Positions 1-8,067 of a stretch of 24,334 nt of DNA are shown piece by piece (position 1 is the stretch's first letter; the number at the start of each line of letters is the position of its first letter). A program made the position numbers and the translations under genes. The stretch spans positions 1-24,334 of the forward strand of contig BAXO01000080.1 of assembly GCA_001310555.1 (NCBI GenBank), written 5' to 3'. The notes below the pieces were generated by a model. That model saw only the letters and a program-made list of their open reading frames with translations, searched no databases and was not told where the DNA came from. The stretch comes from Bacillus sp. JCM 19058. GTDB lineage: Bacteria > Bacillota > Bacilli > Bacillales_H > Bacillaceae_D.

Positions 1-1
1 T

Positions 2-145
2 ATGGCCGATGGGCAGCTCCTTTATCTTTTCGTAAAACAGTACACTAAGGAATCGCCTAGTACGATTATTAAGGCTAAATTTATGAATATCCTGCCGTGC
101 GTATGCGCCACGACAGGATGTGTGAAACAGACGATGATCTGTTAA
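2..145 (+). CDS. unidentified partial ORF at the left edge
   Basis: An open frame runs from the first bases of the window to a TAA at 143-145 (47 codons seen, probably open further left). The residues seen include DGQLLYLFVKQYTKESPS and end in a cysteine-containing tail. I do not recognise the family. In B. subtilis the gene before ytpQ is ytpP, a thioredoxin-like protein, but no thioredoxin motif is visible here. With frame slips so common in this window, the real gene could end elsewhere. It is followed by an imperfect hairpin (91-117) and by a good terminator at 212-240, which fits the end of a rightward transcription unit. Confidence 0.25.
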   Translation: MADGQLLYLFVKQYTKESPSTIIKAKFMNILPCVCATTGCVKQTMIC

Positions 146-211
146 CAAACGCTTATGAGGGAGACGAACGTCAACCTTTTATGCGAAAACGATGATAAAG
201 ATTGCCCTGTC

Positions 212-241
212 GCCAAGTAAAGCAGTTACTTGGCTTTTTTA
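212..241 (+). terminator. rho-independent terminator before ytpQ
   Basis: A perfect 9-bp stem GCCAAGTAA / TTACTTGGC with a 5-base loop (AGCAG) is followed directly by six T. It closes the transcription unit entering from the left and separates it from ytpQ. Confidence 0.85.
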
Positions 242-431
242 TCCTGAGCCCTAGCCAGTAAAGTGAAAACGAGTAAGGGACGTTGCCTTAGTTCGATTAA
301 CTGAAAGGAGAACTCCGCTGACGAATAATTGACAATAGCCTTGAAGCGTGTTGCGGTAAACGTTAACCATGCCAACCGCTTTGTCGGCCTGGAGTAATCG
401 TGTTAAACTAAAGGGACAAGGAGTGGATCAT

Positions 432-1235
432 ATGGAAATGCGTGAATTCCGCAAGCAAATCGAGAAAAAGCTAGCCAGAGACGGCTGGGACATTTCTTAC
501 AATCATAAAGAATCGACGTTACGAATAGAGGATCAAACGACTAATAAAGGCGTTACATTGGCACTCAAACCATTATTGGCCAAATGGGAGCGTAAAGAAT
601 TCGATTCGATCGATGAGGCTCTTCGTTATGTGGAAGTGGGCTTAGCAGCGATGAAGCAGGAGGCAGACTTATCAGGCAATGAGAAACGGATCTTTCCGGT
701 CATTCGTGCGACATCATTTCCTACTGAAACGAAGGAAGGAATCGAGCTCCTTTATGATGAACATACGGCCGAAACGAGAGTTTATTATGCTCTTGACTTG
801 GGAGAATCTTATACATTGTTAAATAAAAAGCATCTTGAGTCGTCTTCTTTAACAAAAAAAAGAGTAAAGGAAATCGCGCTGTTTAATGTACGCTCGCTTC
901 CGCAGCCGTTAAAGGAAGATGTCGTCGCAGGAAATTCCTTTTACTTTCTCAGGGCGAAGGATGGCTATGACGCCAGCCGAGTTCTCGATCAATCACTTAT
1001 AGAAAAAATGAACGAAAAAGTGAATGGACAACTTGCTGTTGCTATACCGCATCAAGATGTATTGATTTTTGCCGACATTGTTAACGATAGCGGCTATGAT
1101 GTTTTAGCACAAATGGCGTTACAATTTTTTGGGCAGGGGAGGGTTCCGGTTACGGCGCTGTCGTTCCTCTATCAAGACGGCAAGCTGGAACGACCTTTAT
1201 TTTGGCACAAAAAACCAAGAGGACCGTCCTCCTGA
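432..1235 (+). CDS. ytpQ: YtpQ, DUF1444 family protein
   Basis: Conserved Bacillus protein of about 267 residues with no established function. The family pattern is clear along the whole length: LRIEDQTTNKGVTL near residue 30, PVIRATSFP near 90, YDEHTAETRVYYALDLG near 110, and PHQDVLIFADI plus ALSFLYQDGKLE near the end. I start it at the ATG at 432, which has AAGGAG at 418-423 with an 8-base spacer. The frame is open back to 369, but that upstream part has no ribosome site and does not look like the family. It is one of only two genes longer than 200 codons in the window read without a frame break, although it contains an A8 run at 854-861. It lies upstream of ytpR as in B. subtilis, with a promoter between them. 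Confidence 0.93.
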   Translation: MEMREFRKQIEKKLARDGWDISYNHKESTLRIEDQTTNKGVTLALKPLLAKWERKEFDSIDEALRYVEVGLAAMKQEADLSGNEKRIFPVIRATSFPTETKEGIELLYDEHTAETRVYYALDLGESYTLLNKKHLESSSLTKKRVKEIALFNVRSLPQPLKEDVVAGNSFYFLRAKDGYDASRVLDQSLIEKMNEKVNGQLAVAIPHQDVLIFADIVNDSGYDVLAQMALQFFGQGRVPVTALSFLYQDGKLERPLFWHKKPRGPSS

Positions 1236-1251
1236 GAATTATAAAGTATGG

Positions 1252-1257
1252 TATAAT
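1252..1257 (+). promoter_or_regulatory. extended -10 sigma-A promoter for ytpR
   Basis: A perfect TATAAT is preceded by TG one base upstream (TGGTATAAT), 17 bases after the ytpQ stop codon. No good -35 box is present, which is usual for extended -10 promoters. It would give ytpR its own start of transcription. Confidence 0.55.
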
Positions 1258-1303
1258 AGGAGCTGAAATTTTGTCAAACGGTGACGAATAAGGAGAATGA
1301 ATA

Positions 1304-1926
1304 ATGAATGTATTTTACAATTTAGAAGGTATCGGTGATACGTTAATAATCACCTTACACGATATAGAACCGGCAAAAAGAGCCGTCGAAAAGAAGGGAG
1401 ACGTTGCCCGGATTTTCGATAGTGAGAACGGCGAAACGACCGGCTATAATATTTTCAATATCTCTACGTATGGAGCCATTAACGAACGGGGTCCACTTGA
1501 ACTGAAACAAGAGCTGCAAGCAATCATTGAACGAGCGTTACAGGAAAATGATTTTTCTCATGAATTATCCTTTGAAGGCCACACGCCTTTTGTCGTCGGC
1601 TTTGTAGAGCACAAGGAAAAGCATCCGAATGCCGATAAGCTCAGTATTTGTAAGGTCAACGTTGGCGAGGAAACTCTTCAAATAGTTTGTGGTGCGCCGA
1701 ATGTCGAAGCAGGACAAACAGTTGTTGTCGCCAAAGTTGGCGCAGTTATGCCGAGCGGACTGCTCATAAAAAAAAGCTGCTACGGGGAGTAGAATCAGCA
1801 GGAATGATTTGTTCAGCACAGGAATTACACTTACCAAATGCTCCAAAAGAAAAAGGGATTCTCGTCCTTGACAAGGGGTACAGCATTGGGGAGCCTTTTT
1901 CAATAAAGGAAGGAAAACAATGCTAA
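1304..1926 (+). CDS. ytpR: YtpR, tRNA-binding (EMAP/PheT-N type OB-fold) protein
   Basis: About 206 residues. The N-terminal half (about 1-90) is the YtpR-specific domain. The C-terminal half is a tRNA-binding OB fold of the EMAP-II / PheT N-terminal type: FVVGFVEHKEKHPNADKL, then LQIVCGAPNV, then AVMPSGLLIK, LRGVESAGMICS and GILVL. Such free-standing domains bind tRNA-like structures; the cellular role of YtpR is not settled. AAGGAG lies 8 bases before the ATG. The frame breaks at the A8 run 1768-1775: the first part ends early at 1792, and the rest (LRGVESAG...) continues in the next frame to the TAA at 1924-1926. Nine or six A restores one frame. A strong terminator overlaps the stop codon. 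Confidence 0.92.
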
Positions 1927-1956
1927 AGAACCACTAGTTTACTAGTGGTTCTTTCT
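1926..1956 (+). terminator. bidirectional terminator after ytpR
   Basis: A perfect 12-bp stem AAGAACCACTAG / CTAGTGGTTCTT (1926-1937 with 1942-1953) has a TTTA loop. T-rich sequence follows on the + strand and the A-rich start of the stem gives a short T run on the other strand, so it can act in both directions. A possible leftward small ORF ends at 1955, just at its right foot. Confidence 0.8.
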
Positions 1957-2086
1957 ACTCAAGCTTAAATTGTTGTTCGGAAGGTCCGCTAATGATAGCT
2001 TTTCGTATTGCTTTACCAGCACTAGGCTGCATTTCCATTGTATTCGAATGGGTCCGGTACGGTTTCGAGTAATGAAGGCTAAGAAT
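1955..2086 (-). CDS. possible small convergent ORF between ytpR and sftA
   Basis: On the minus strand an open frame reads ...LHYSKPYRTHSNTMEMQP, then SAGKAIRKAIISGPSEQQ and FKLE, ending with TAG at 1957-1955. A near-perfect ribosome site AAAGGAGG lies at 2094-2087, but no ATG, GTG or TTG follows at the right distance; the frame only offers ATT (2086) or, later, ATG at 2038. A G/C under-call or other error could hide the start. The stop sits at the foot of the bidirectional terminator, as expected of a real convergent gene. I do not recognise the protein. Confidence 0.35.
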   Translation of the reverse strand: MLSLHYSKPYRTHSNTMEMQPSAGKAIRKAIISGPSEQQFKLE

Positions 2087-2127
2087 CCTCCTTTTGAACA
2101 GAGTTATATAGAAAGTGAGTGAACAAG

Positions 2128-4711
2128 ATGGGTACGTTTCAAGAATGGGTGAAGCGGATGCAGCAGCTCTTTTTTGGTGAGGAAAGACCGGAAGAACAGG
2201 AACGTTCGGAAGTTAACAGTGAGAAACGCTCATATGGTTTTTTTGGAAGCGGATGATCGTCCAGTCGAGGCAAAAGTCACCTATCAATATGCGAAACCGG
2301 GAAAGTTTCGTTTTCCAGTCATAGAAGATCAGATGTCAGAAGCAAAAAAAAAGACCGGTACGCGTTAGAACAACGCAAAAAAAAGAGCAAAACATAGAGC
2401 AAAACCAAGAACAAAATATAGAACAAAATCAAGAACAAAACAAAGTGCAAACTGAAGAGCGGCCAACCCATGAACAGTTGTTTTCGAATAGTCAATTTAA
2501 ACCGACCTCCATTCCGTCACCTGTTCATGGTTCCGACAGCAAAAAGAAATCAATGCGTCAGGACAAGAAGACAGTGAGCATAGTAATCGAACGGAAGAGT
2601 CTATCCATGGCTCTAGTCACACAACGAGCTCGCTCGAACAAGAAATTCTATTTCTGCACAAGAGGACTCCAGTCCAACCACACGAAAAGGACATTCCCCA
2701 GCAATTGAATGAGCGAACGACGATGCCTGCTCAGCAGAAGCAAGTCGTCAAAGACCCCATCATACATGCTGAACAAAATCAAAGTAATGTCCAACTGAAC
2801 GAACATAAGCAGATAGACAATACGCAAACTAACAACACTATTCTATTAAAAAAAAGAAAACAGGGAAAGGAGCTTCCGTTCAGTTGAGCGCCGAGTAAGC
2901 GCACCACAAGAAGTAAAGGCTGTTGACGAGCAGCCCCGAGTTGAGGGGCCGTCAGAGCGTGTGAGACGAGCGAGCGCGCCACAGGAAGTGGAAGCAGTTG
3001 ACGAGCAGCCCCGAGTCGAGGAGCCGTCAGAGCGTGCGAGAAAAGCGGGCGCAACACAGGAAGGGGAGGCCGTCGGCGAGCAACAGCAAGACGATGCTAA
3101 AATAGAAGCGGCGGCGACGACGGAGAAAACGGCGCTGCCGAAAAACCGTCGGCATGTCGAGCAGCTTAAGCAGCGGAGGATAGAGAAGAAAAGTAAGACG
3201 AGTCAAGCATCCGAAGTACCGTTTAATGTTATGATGCTTCCAGAAGACCGACAAAAAATGAAAAAGCAAAATATAGTAAAGCAGGAACGATCGGACTACC
3301 AAAAGCCGGGCATTCAGCTCTTACGCTATCCGCAAATGCAGACGGAGGATGATTCTAGCTGGCTCAATGATCAGGCGACAATGCTTGAAGAAACATTGCA
3401 AAGCTTCCACGTAGACGCAAAAGTTGTTCATGTGACGAAGGGCCCGTCCGTAACTCGTTTCGAAATTCAACCGGCACGAGGGGTGAAGGTAAACAAAATC
3501 ACCGGATTAACGGACGATATTAAGCTGGCATTGGCAGCAAAGGATATTCGAATCGAAGCACCAATCCCCGGCAAGAATACTATCGGAATCGAGGTGCCAA
3601 ATCGAACGGCGACACCTGTTTTCTTACGAGAGATTTTAAGGAGGGATCGGTTTATTCAGCCCGATTCTCCTTTAACAGTGGCACTAGGACTTGATATTTC
3701 AGGGCAGCCTATCGTTACCGATTTAAAGAAAATGCCGCACGGTTTAGTCGCCGGTGCTACTGGTTCAGGAAAAAGTGTATGTATTAATTCGATTTTAATT
3801 AGCTTGCTCTATAAAGCGAGTCCTGATGAAGTTAAGCTGCTGCTCATCGATCCGAAAATGGTTGAATTGGCACCGTATCATGATTTGCCACACCTTGTAA
3901 CTCCGGTTGTTACCGACCCGAAGCAGGCTACGGCGGCACTCAAGTGGGTTGTGGCTGAAATGGAACGTCGCTATGAGCTCTTTAGTCAACAGGGAGTTCG
4001 CGATATCGTCCGCTATAATGAACTCTACTCCGACTCAAAGACAAAGCCTGCACTGCCTTTTGTGCTCGTAGTAATTGATGAACTAGCCGATTTAATGATG
4101 GTCTCACCTCAGGATGTAGAGGATTCCATTTGCCGTATCGCCCAGAAGGCGCGGGCATGCGGAATTCACTTGCTTCTTGCTACTCAGCGACCTTCAGTCG
4201 ACGTAATCACCGGTTTAATTAAAGCGAACATCCCGACAAGAATTGCCTTCTCGGTGTCATCTCAAACCGATTCGCGGACGATTCTCGACATGAGTGGGGC
4301 CGAGCGTTTGCTCGGCAAGGGGGATATGCTCTTTCACGAAAATGGGACACCGAAGCCGGTTCGGTTCAAGGGACATTCGTATCTGATGCGGAGATTGAGA
4401 ATGTGATCGCTTTTGTCAAAAAGCAAGGAAAGCCGGAATATTTAATCGAAACGACTCAGCTCCAAAAGGCGAACGAGGAATATGAACAAGGCGATGATTT
4501 ATTTGAGGAAGCCTGTTATTTTGTGTGCGCACAGCGATCGGCATCTGCTTCCAGCCTTCAGCGTCGCTTTCGGGTCGGCTATAATCGCGCAGCACGATTA
4601 ATCGATATGATGGAAGCAAAGGGAGTCGTTTCCGAAGCAATGGGAAGTAAGCCAAGACAAGTATTGGTCGACGAATTGGAGCTTGATTCGTTACTGAATC
4701 CGGAAGGGTGA
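2128..4711 (+). CDS. sftA: SftA, soluble FtsK/SpoIIIE-type DNA translocase
   Basis: ATP-driven translocase that clears chromosomal DNA from the closing division septum; unlike SpoIIIE it lacks membrane segments, and none is seen here. The corrected length is about 860 residues. Order: short N-terminus ([19 protein letters not shown]), the family motif [14 protein letters not shown], a Q/N/E-rich linker with tandem repeats (2385-3101), the motor, and a C-terminal winged-helix gamma domain ([20 protein letters not shown]) that reads KOPS/SRS-type sites. Walker A is GATGSGKS at 3753-3776; Walker B-like segments are LLLIDPKM and [13 protein letters not shown]. Frame slips lie at T7 2238-2244, A9 2344-2352, CC near 2533, A8 2848-2855 and GGG 4370-4372. 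Correcting them gives 861 codons exactly, against 952 residues in B. subtilis, the difference being in the linker. Confidence 0.93.
2385..2459 (+). repeat. Q/N/E-rich repeats in the SftA linker
   Basis: In the corrected SftA frame this stretch reads EQNIEQNQ twice, then EQNKVQTEE. It is built from repeats of GAACAAAA-type units, low in complexity and rich in A. It probably forms a disordered spacer between the N-terminal part and the motor. Confidence 0.7.
2892..3101 (+). repeat. 75-base tandem repeat (25 residues) in the SftA linker
   Basis: Two nearly identical 75-base units (2892-2966 and 2967-3041) encode [18 protein letters not shown] and [18 protein letters not shown], each followed by PSER and two or three more residues. 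A third, decayed unit follows to about 3101 ([15 protein letters not shown]). The local GC content is clearly higher than in the linker before it, suggesting recent expansion of one unit. Confidence 0.85.
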
Positions 4712-4737
4712 GCTATAGCCTTTCTGTTTAGAAGGCT

Positions 4738-4771
4738 AATGTGAGAGCAAGCGAGCTCTTGCTCTCACATT
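4738..4771 (+). repeat. perfect 14-bp inverted repeat after sftA
   Basis: Arms AATGTGAGAGCAAG and CTTGCTCTCACATT are separated by 6 bases, 27 bases after the sftA stop. It has no T run after it, so it is not a classical terminator, although its place suggests it protects or ends the sftA mRNA. A second small hairpin (TAGCCTT ... AAGGCTA) lies just before it. Confidence 0.6.
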
Positions 4772-4801
4772 GAAGCTCCTAATAAAAATGAGGCGACATT
4801 A

Positions 4802-4830
4802 TTGTCAATTATGGTTAAATTTAATATGAT
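4802..4830 (+). promoter_or_regulatory. sigma-A promoter for the nicotinate phosphoribosyltransferase gene
   Basis: TTGTCA (4802-4807), a 17-base spacer, then TATGAT (4825-4830). This is a good match to the housekeeping consensus, about 60 bases before the start codon at 4889. Confidence 0.65.
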
Positions 4831-4888
4831 GATAAGGATCTAATGTAGCATCGACAAAACAAGGTTAGGAAAACAAGGAGAAGCCATA

Positions 4889-5986
4889 ATGAAAGAGATT
4901 GAGCTTAAAATGCAAGGTGAAATCAAGCGATTAACCAATAAAACGTTCAAATTCGATTCACGCGTTAACGAAGGCTGGTTTTCTGCCGTATATTTTTTGA
5001 AAACAAGAGAAATTGTCGAACGATACAAGCAGGATAATATTGTCACGATGCAGTTTTTTTCAAAAAGAGGATGCGATTTTATGTGGAACTGATGAAGTGA
5101 TAGCCCTTATCAAAACATTTGCGAAAAACCCTGAGAAGCTCGAAATTCGTTCACTAGCTGATGGTGACAAAATTAAACCGTTTGAAACGGTGCTGACAGT
5201 GACCGGCCTTATCAGAACTTTGGTTATTTAGAGGGGGTTATTGACGGGATTTTTGCCAGACGTACCTCCGTGGCGACGAATGTATATCAAGTGGTGAAAG
5301 CGGCACGTACTTCCGGAGTGCAAAAACCGGTTATTTTCATGGGCGATCGCGATGATCATTTTACGCAGCAGTCCGGTGACGGGTATGCTGCTTACATCGG
5401 TGGCTCAACGGCGCAGGCAACACATGCGATGAACGAATGGTGGGGGAAGCAGGGAATGGGAACGATGCCCCACGCCTTAATTCAGCTCTTTCAAGGAGAT
5501 GTCGTAAAAGCCGCAGAAGCCTATCAGGAAACGTTTCCGAACGATGAACTGATTTCACTCGTTGATTACAACAATGATGTAATCACAGATTCACTTAGGA
5601 TGGCGAAAGCTTTTGGCTCCCAATTAAAGGGAGTTCGCGTTGACACCTCAAGAACGATGGTCGATCGATATTTTTGTAACAACCCTGAAGTTATGGGAAG
5701 CTTTGATCCACGAGGAGCAAATCCAGTCTTATTATTTGCTCTCAGAGAAGCCCTTGATAAGGAAGGATACCAGCACGTCAACATCGTCGCAACAGGTGGT
5801 TTCGATGCGAGACGTATTGAGGATTACGAAAAGCAAGGCGTACCGATCGATATTTACGGAGTAGGGGGAAGCTTGCTTAAAATTAATATCGGTTTTACTG
5901 GCGATAACGTCATTCTAAACGGCGCTCATGAGGCAAAAGCTGGTCGGCGCTTCCGAGACAATCCAAGATTGGTTCGGGTTGAGTAG
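4889..5986 (+). CDS. pncB: nicotinate phosphoribosyltransferase (short type)
   Basis: Joins nicotinate and PRPP to nicotinate mononucleotide in NAD salvage; a cytosolic enzyme of the type II phosphoribosyltransferase fold. Corrected length is 365 residues, which fits the short family. Seen: IFARRTSVATNVYQVVKAA, SGDGYAAYIGGSTAQATHAM, GTMPHALIQ with the conserved histidine, VRVDTSRTM, DPRGANPVLLF, VATGGFDARRI and YGVGGSLL. AAGGAG (4874-4879) precedes the ATG. Two frame slips: T7 at 5054-5060 (six restores QFFQKEDAILCG) and CC at 5207-5208 (three restores VTGPYQNFGYLEGVIDG). They cancel, giving 366 codons. The gene has its own promoter and terminator, so it is probably monocistronic. The pncB symbol is by function only; the family differs from enterobacterial PncB. 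Confidence 0.88.
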
Positions 5987-6101
5987 TGTATTCTGTGAAA
6001 GTTTTTTTCGGAGCCAATTTATTCAATGTATAGATCGGCTATGGGGATGACTAGATAACCCTTCTCCAATTTAAATACATAAATAAAGGACTTGCATGAT
6101 C

Positions 6102-6167
6102 CGCTTCCTATAGGACTCTACTATCTATCCCTTATGACAATTATCCTATACGGAAGCGTATTTTTTT
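6102..6167 (+). terminator. long-stem terminator after the nicotinate phosphoribosyltransferase gene
   Basis: Arms CGCTTCCTATAGGA (6102-6115) and TCCTATACGGAAGCG (6144-6158) pair over 14 bp with one bulged base, followed by TA and seven T. The 28-base loop is long. The bulge disappears if one G is restored in the left arm, matching the G/C under-calling seen in the genes. Confidence 0.65.
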
Positions 6168-6313
6168 ACAGCTGGCCTTGTTGACGCCATCCGGTTTTGT
6201 ATTAGCTTCCGAAGAAAAAGGGCATGATAGTTGTAAGGTAAACTAGTACTAAGAGGGTCTTTTCTTCGACATTCTACATATACTAGTGGTTGAATACAGG
6301 AGTTTGGTCTAGC

Positions 6314-6341
6314 TTGTGATTCCATTCATTTTTGTTATAAT
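6314..6341 (+). promoter_or_regulatory. sigma-A promoter upstream of murC
   Basis: TTGTGA (6314-6319), a 16-base spacer and a perfect TATAAT (6336-6341) with an extended -10 TG. Transcription should start near 6348, giving a leader of about 130 bases before murC that contains a terminator. Confidence 0.65.
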
Positions 6342-6367
6342 GAATCGGTGACTAGCAATTGCAAGCT

Positions 6368-6408
6368 AAAAAAGAGCCCGTGCTTAAGCTAGAGAAGCTC
6401 TTTTTTTT
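6368..6408 (+). terminator. terminator inside the murC leader (possible attenuator or small RNA end)
   Basis: AAAAAAGAGC (6368-6377) pairs with GCTCTTTTTT (6397-6406), and the T run continues to 6408. It lies only about 25 to 60 bases downstream of the TATAAT promoter and 69 bases before murC. Upstream CTAGC (about 6351-6355) can pair with GCTAG (6388-6392) inside the loop, which would allow a competing fold. Confidence 0.65.
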
Positions 6409-6476
6409 ACTATCTGTCCAAGAGATTAATTCAAATTGAAGACAGTGTTAACGATTAGGATTTTGGAGGTTCAACT

Positions 6477-7775
6477 ATGACTACTTATCATTTTATCGGA
6501 ATTAAAGGGTCGGGAATGAGCGCATTGGCTCAAATCCTTCATGATATGAAATATGAGATTCAAGGTTCGGATGTGGAAAAGAATTTTTTTTACGCAAAAG
6601 CCGTTGGAGCAAAAAGGGATACCGTTTTATTCGTTTAACGAAGCAAATATCCGGCCGGAACAGACAATCGTTGCTTCTGCGGCCTATGGTGCTGAGCATG
6701 TAGAAGTAAAATACGCAATGGAGTTAGGGTTGGAGGTGACTCCATACCCGAAGTTTCTCGGAGCATTCATTCAAAACTTTACAAGCATTGCAGTAACTGG
6801 TTCACATGGAAAAACATCAACAACCGGTCTACTTTCGCATGTCCTTGGCTCTGCCTTTCCTACTTCTTACTTGATTGGCGATGGAACTGGAAAAGGGGAG
6901 GAAGCCTCAAAATACTTTGTTTTTGAAGCTTGTGAATATCGTCGTCACTTCTTGAACTACAGTCCTGATTACTGCTTGATGACCAATATTGATTTTGACC
7001 ATCCGGACTACTTTAAGGATGTGAATGATGTCATTGCTGCCTTCCAGGAAATGGCGATGCAAGTGCAAAAAGCAATTATCGCCTGTGGCGATGACAAACA
7101 TTTGCAAGGTCTTCGTGCCAATGTTCCAGTCGTCTATTACGGTTTCGGCGAGGATAACGATTTTCAAGCTCGTAACGTAGAAGTGAGCAGTGAAGGAACC
7201 ACATTTGAAGTGTTTGTCCGGAACAATTTATACGGGCGCTTTACGACACCCGGCTTCGGAAATCATAATGTCCTGAACGCATTAGGAGTCATCGCATTAT
7301 GTCACTATGAGAATGTTCCTGCGGATGTTGTGGAACAGCATTTAAAGACATTTAAAGGTGTAAAGAGACGCTTTAGCGAAAAGCAAATAGGACGGCAAAT
7401 AGTCATTGATGATTATGCCCATCATCCGACAGAAATCGCCGCAACGATTGAAGCAACAAAGAAAAAGTATCCTGAGCAGCCGGTCGTAGCAATTTTTCAA
7501 CCACACACGTTTACGAGGACGAAAGCCTTTTTAAATGAATTCGCGAATTCACTAAAGGAAGCAGATGTCGTCTATTTGTGTGACATATTTGGCTCTGCCG
7601 CGAAAATGCAGGCAGCTTAACGATCGACGATTTGCTAGTATTAATCCCGAATGCGAGGGTTTTATCAGAGGATGAAGTCGATTCATTAAAGAAGCATCAG
7701 GACAGTACGCTTCTGTTCATGGGGGCTGGCGATATTCAAAAGTTTCAGCGTGCCTACGAGGAATCATTAGCTTAA
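6477..7775 (+). CDS. murC: MurC, UDP-N-acetylmuramate--L-alanine ligase
   Basis: Cytosolic Mur ligase that adds L-alanine to UDP-MurNAc with ATP, the first peptide step of peptidoglycan precursor synthesis; essential. Corrected length is 432 residues, as in Bacillus. Seen in order: [18 protein letters not shown] (UDP-binding N-domain), [13 protein letters not shown] (P-loop), [39 protein letters not shown] and [11 protein letters not shown], then FQPHTFTRT and the C-terminal [18 protein letters not shown] precedes the ATG. Two slips that cancel: T8 around 6584-6591 (seven restores [12 protein letters not shown]) and CC at 7598-7599 (three restores [14 protein letters not shown]). An essential gene broken twice at homopolymers points to read error rather than decay. 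Confidence 0.95.
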
Positions 7776-7894
7776 GACGATCTGGAGGACGGAGTAGCGC
7801 TGCTTCGTCTTCCAACCATTTTCAAGCCGACGTGACGAATGAGATGTGGGACTAAAATATTTCACCGCTTATAAAAAAAGCAGCAAAAAAATAC

Positions 7895-7923
7895 TTGTGT
7901 AATAAGAGCAGAGCCGCTAAGAT
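7895..7923 (+). promoter_or_regulatory. probable sigma-A promoter of the sugar cassette
   Basis: TTGTGT (7895-7900), a 17-base spacer and TAAGAT (7918-7923). It is the best-spaced promoter pair before the first isomerase gene, and the cre-like site begins right after its -10 box. Confidence 0.4.
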
Positions 7924-7928
7924 AAAGA

Positions 7929-7942
7929 TGTAAGCGTAGCCA
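7929..7942 (+). promoter_or_regulatory. cre-like site (CcpA operator candidate)
   Basis: TGTAAGCGTAGCCA matches the cre consensus TGWAANCGNTNWCA at all but two defined positions (10 and 12). It lies at about +1 to +14 relative to the predicted start of transcription, a usual position for CcpA repression. This would put the cassette under glucose repression. Confidence 0.4.
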
Positions 7943-8005
7943 AACGACAATGGCTAAAATAATTAACACTTATGCATCAAATAAACGATCATAAGAGGGT
8001 GTTAA

Positions 8006-8041
8006 ATGAAAAAAAACTGGGGAATCGGCTATTTTTTTTAA
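8006..8041 (+). CDS. possible leader peptide or gene remnant (MKKNWGIGYFF)
   Basis: An 11-codon ORF with a GAGGGTG-like ribosome site ends in a T8 run. One extra T would extend it to 32 codons, across the palindrome, ending exactly at the TAATG of the first isomerase gene. The start resembles the first residues of major-facilitator sugar transporters, so it could be the stump of a deleted transporter gene; equally it may be non-coding. No function can be assigned. Confidence 0.2.
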   Translation: MKKNWGIGYFF

Positions 8042-8042
8042 G

Positions 8043-8067
8043 AATTAATAACATCATGTTATTAATT
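8043..8067 (+). promoter_or_regulatory. 25-base perfect palindrome, operator candidate
   Basis: AATTAATAACAT, one central C, then ATGTTATTAATT: two perfect 12-base half sites. It lies 35 bases before the start of the first isomerase gene. Its size and symmetry fit the binding site of a dimeric repressor, and the ROK regulator encoded at the end of the cassette is the obvious candidate. No T run follows, so it is not a terminator. Confidence 0.6.

Larger units (their letters stand above)
5987..6476 (+). other. 490-base non-coding region before murC
   Basis: I find no convincing gene here on either strand. It holds a long-stem terminator (6102-6167), an extended -10 promoter (6314-6341), and a second terminator within the presumed murC leader (6368-6408). 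Between them (6168-6313) nothing is recognisable apart from a 7-bp ACTAGTA / TACTAGT inverted repeat. Confidence 0.6.

Noticed and set aside
329..357. Promoter TTGACA upstream of ytpQ
   Set aside because: A perfect -35 box at 329-334 but no acceptable -10 box 16-18 bases downstream.
369..431. Longer ytpQ starting at the ATG at 369
   Set aside because: No ribosome site there and the extra 21 residues do not fit the family, whereas the ATG at 432 has AAGGAG at the right distance.
2779..3302. Leftward ORFs opposite the sftA linker
   Set aside because: Shadow frames of the repeat-rich sftA coding strand, with Leu/Arg-rich low-complexity content.
6477..7775. murC, aroA, ccpA and others as real pseudogenes
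   Set aside because: Essential or core genes broken only at run-length positions with one consistent bias; corrected products match family lengths and all motifs are intact.
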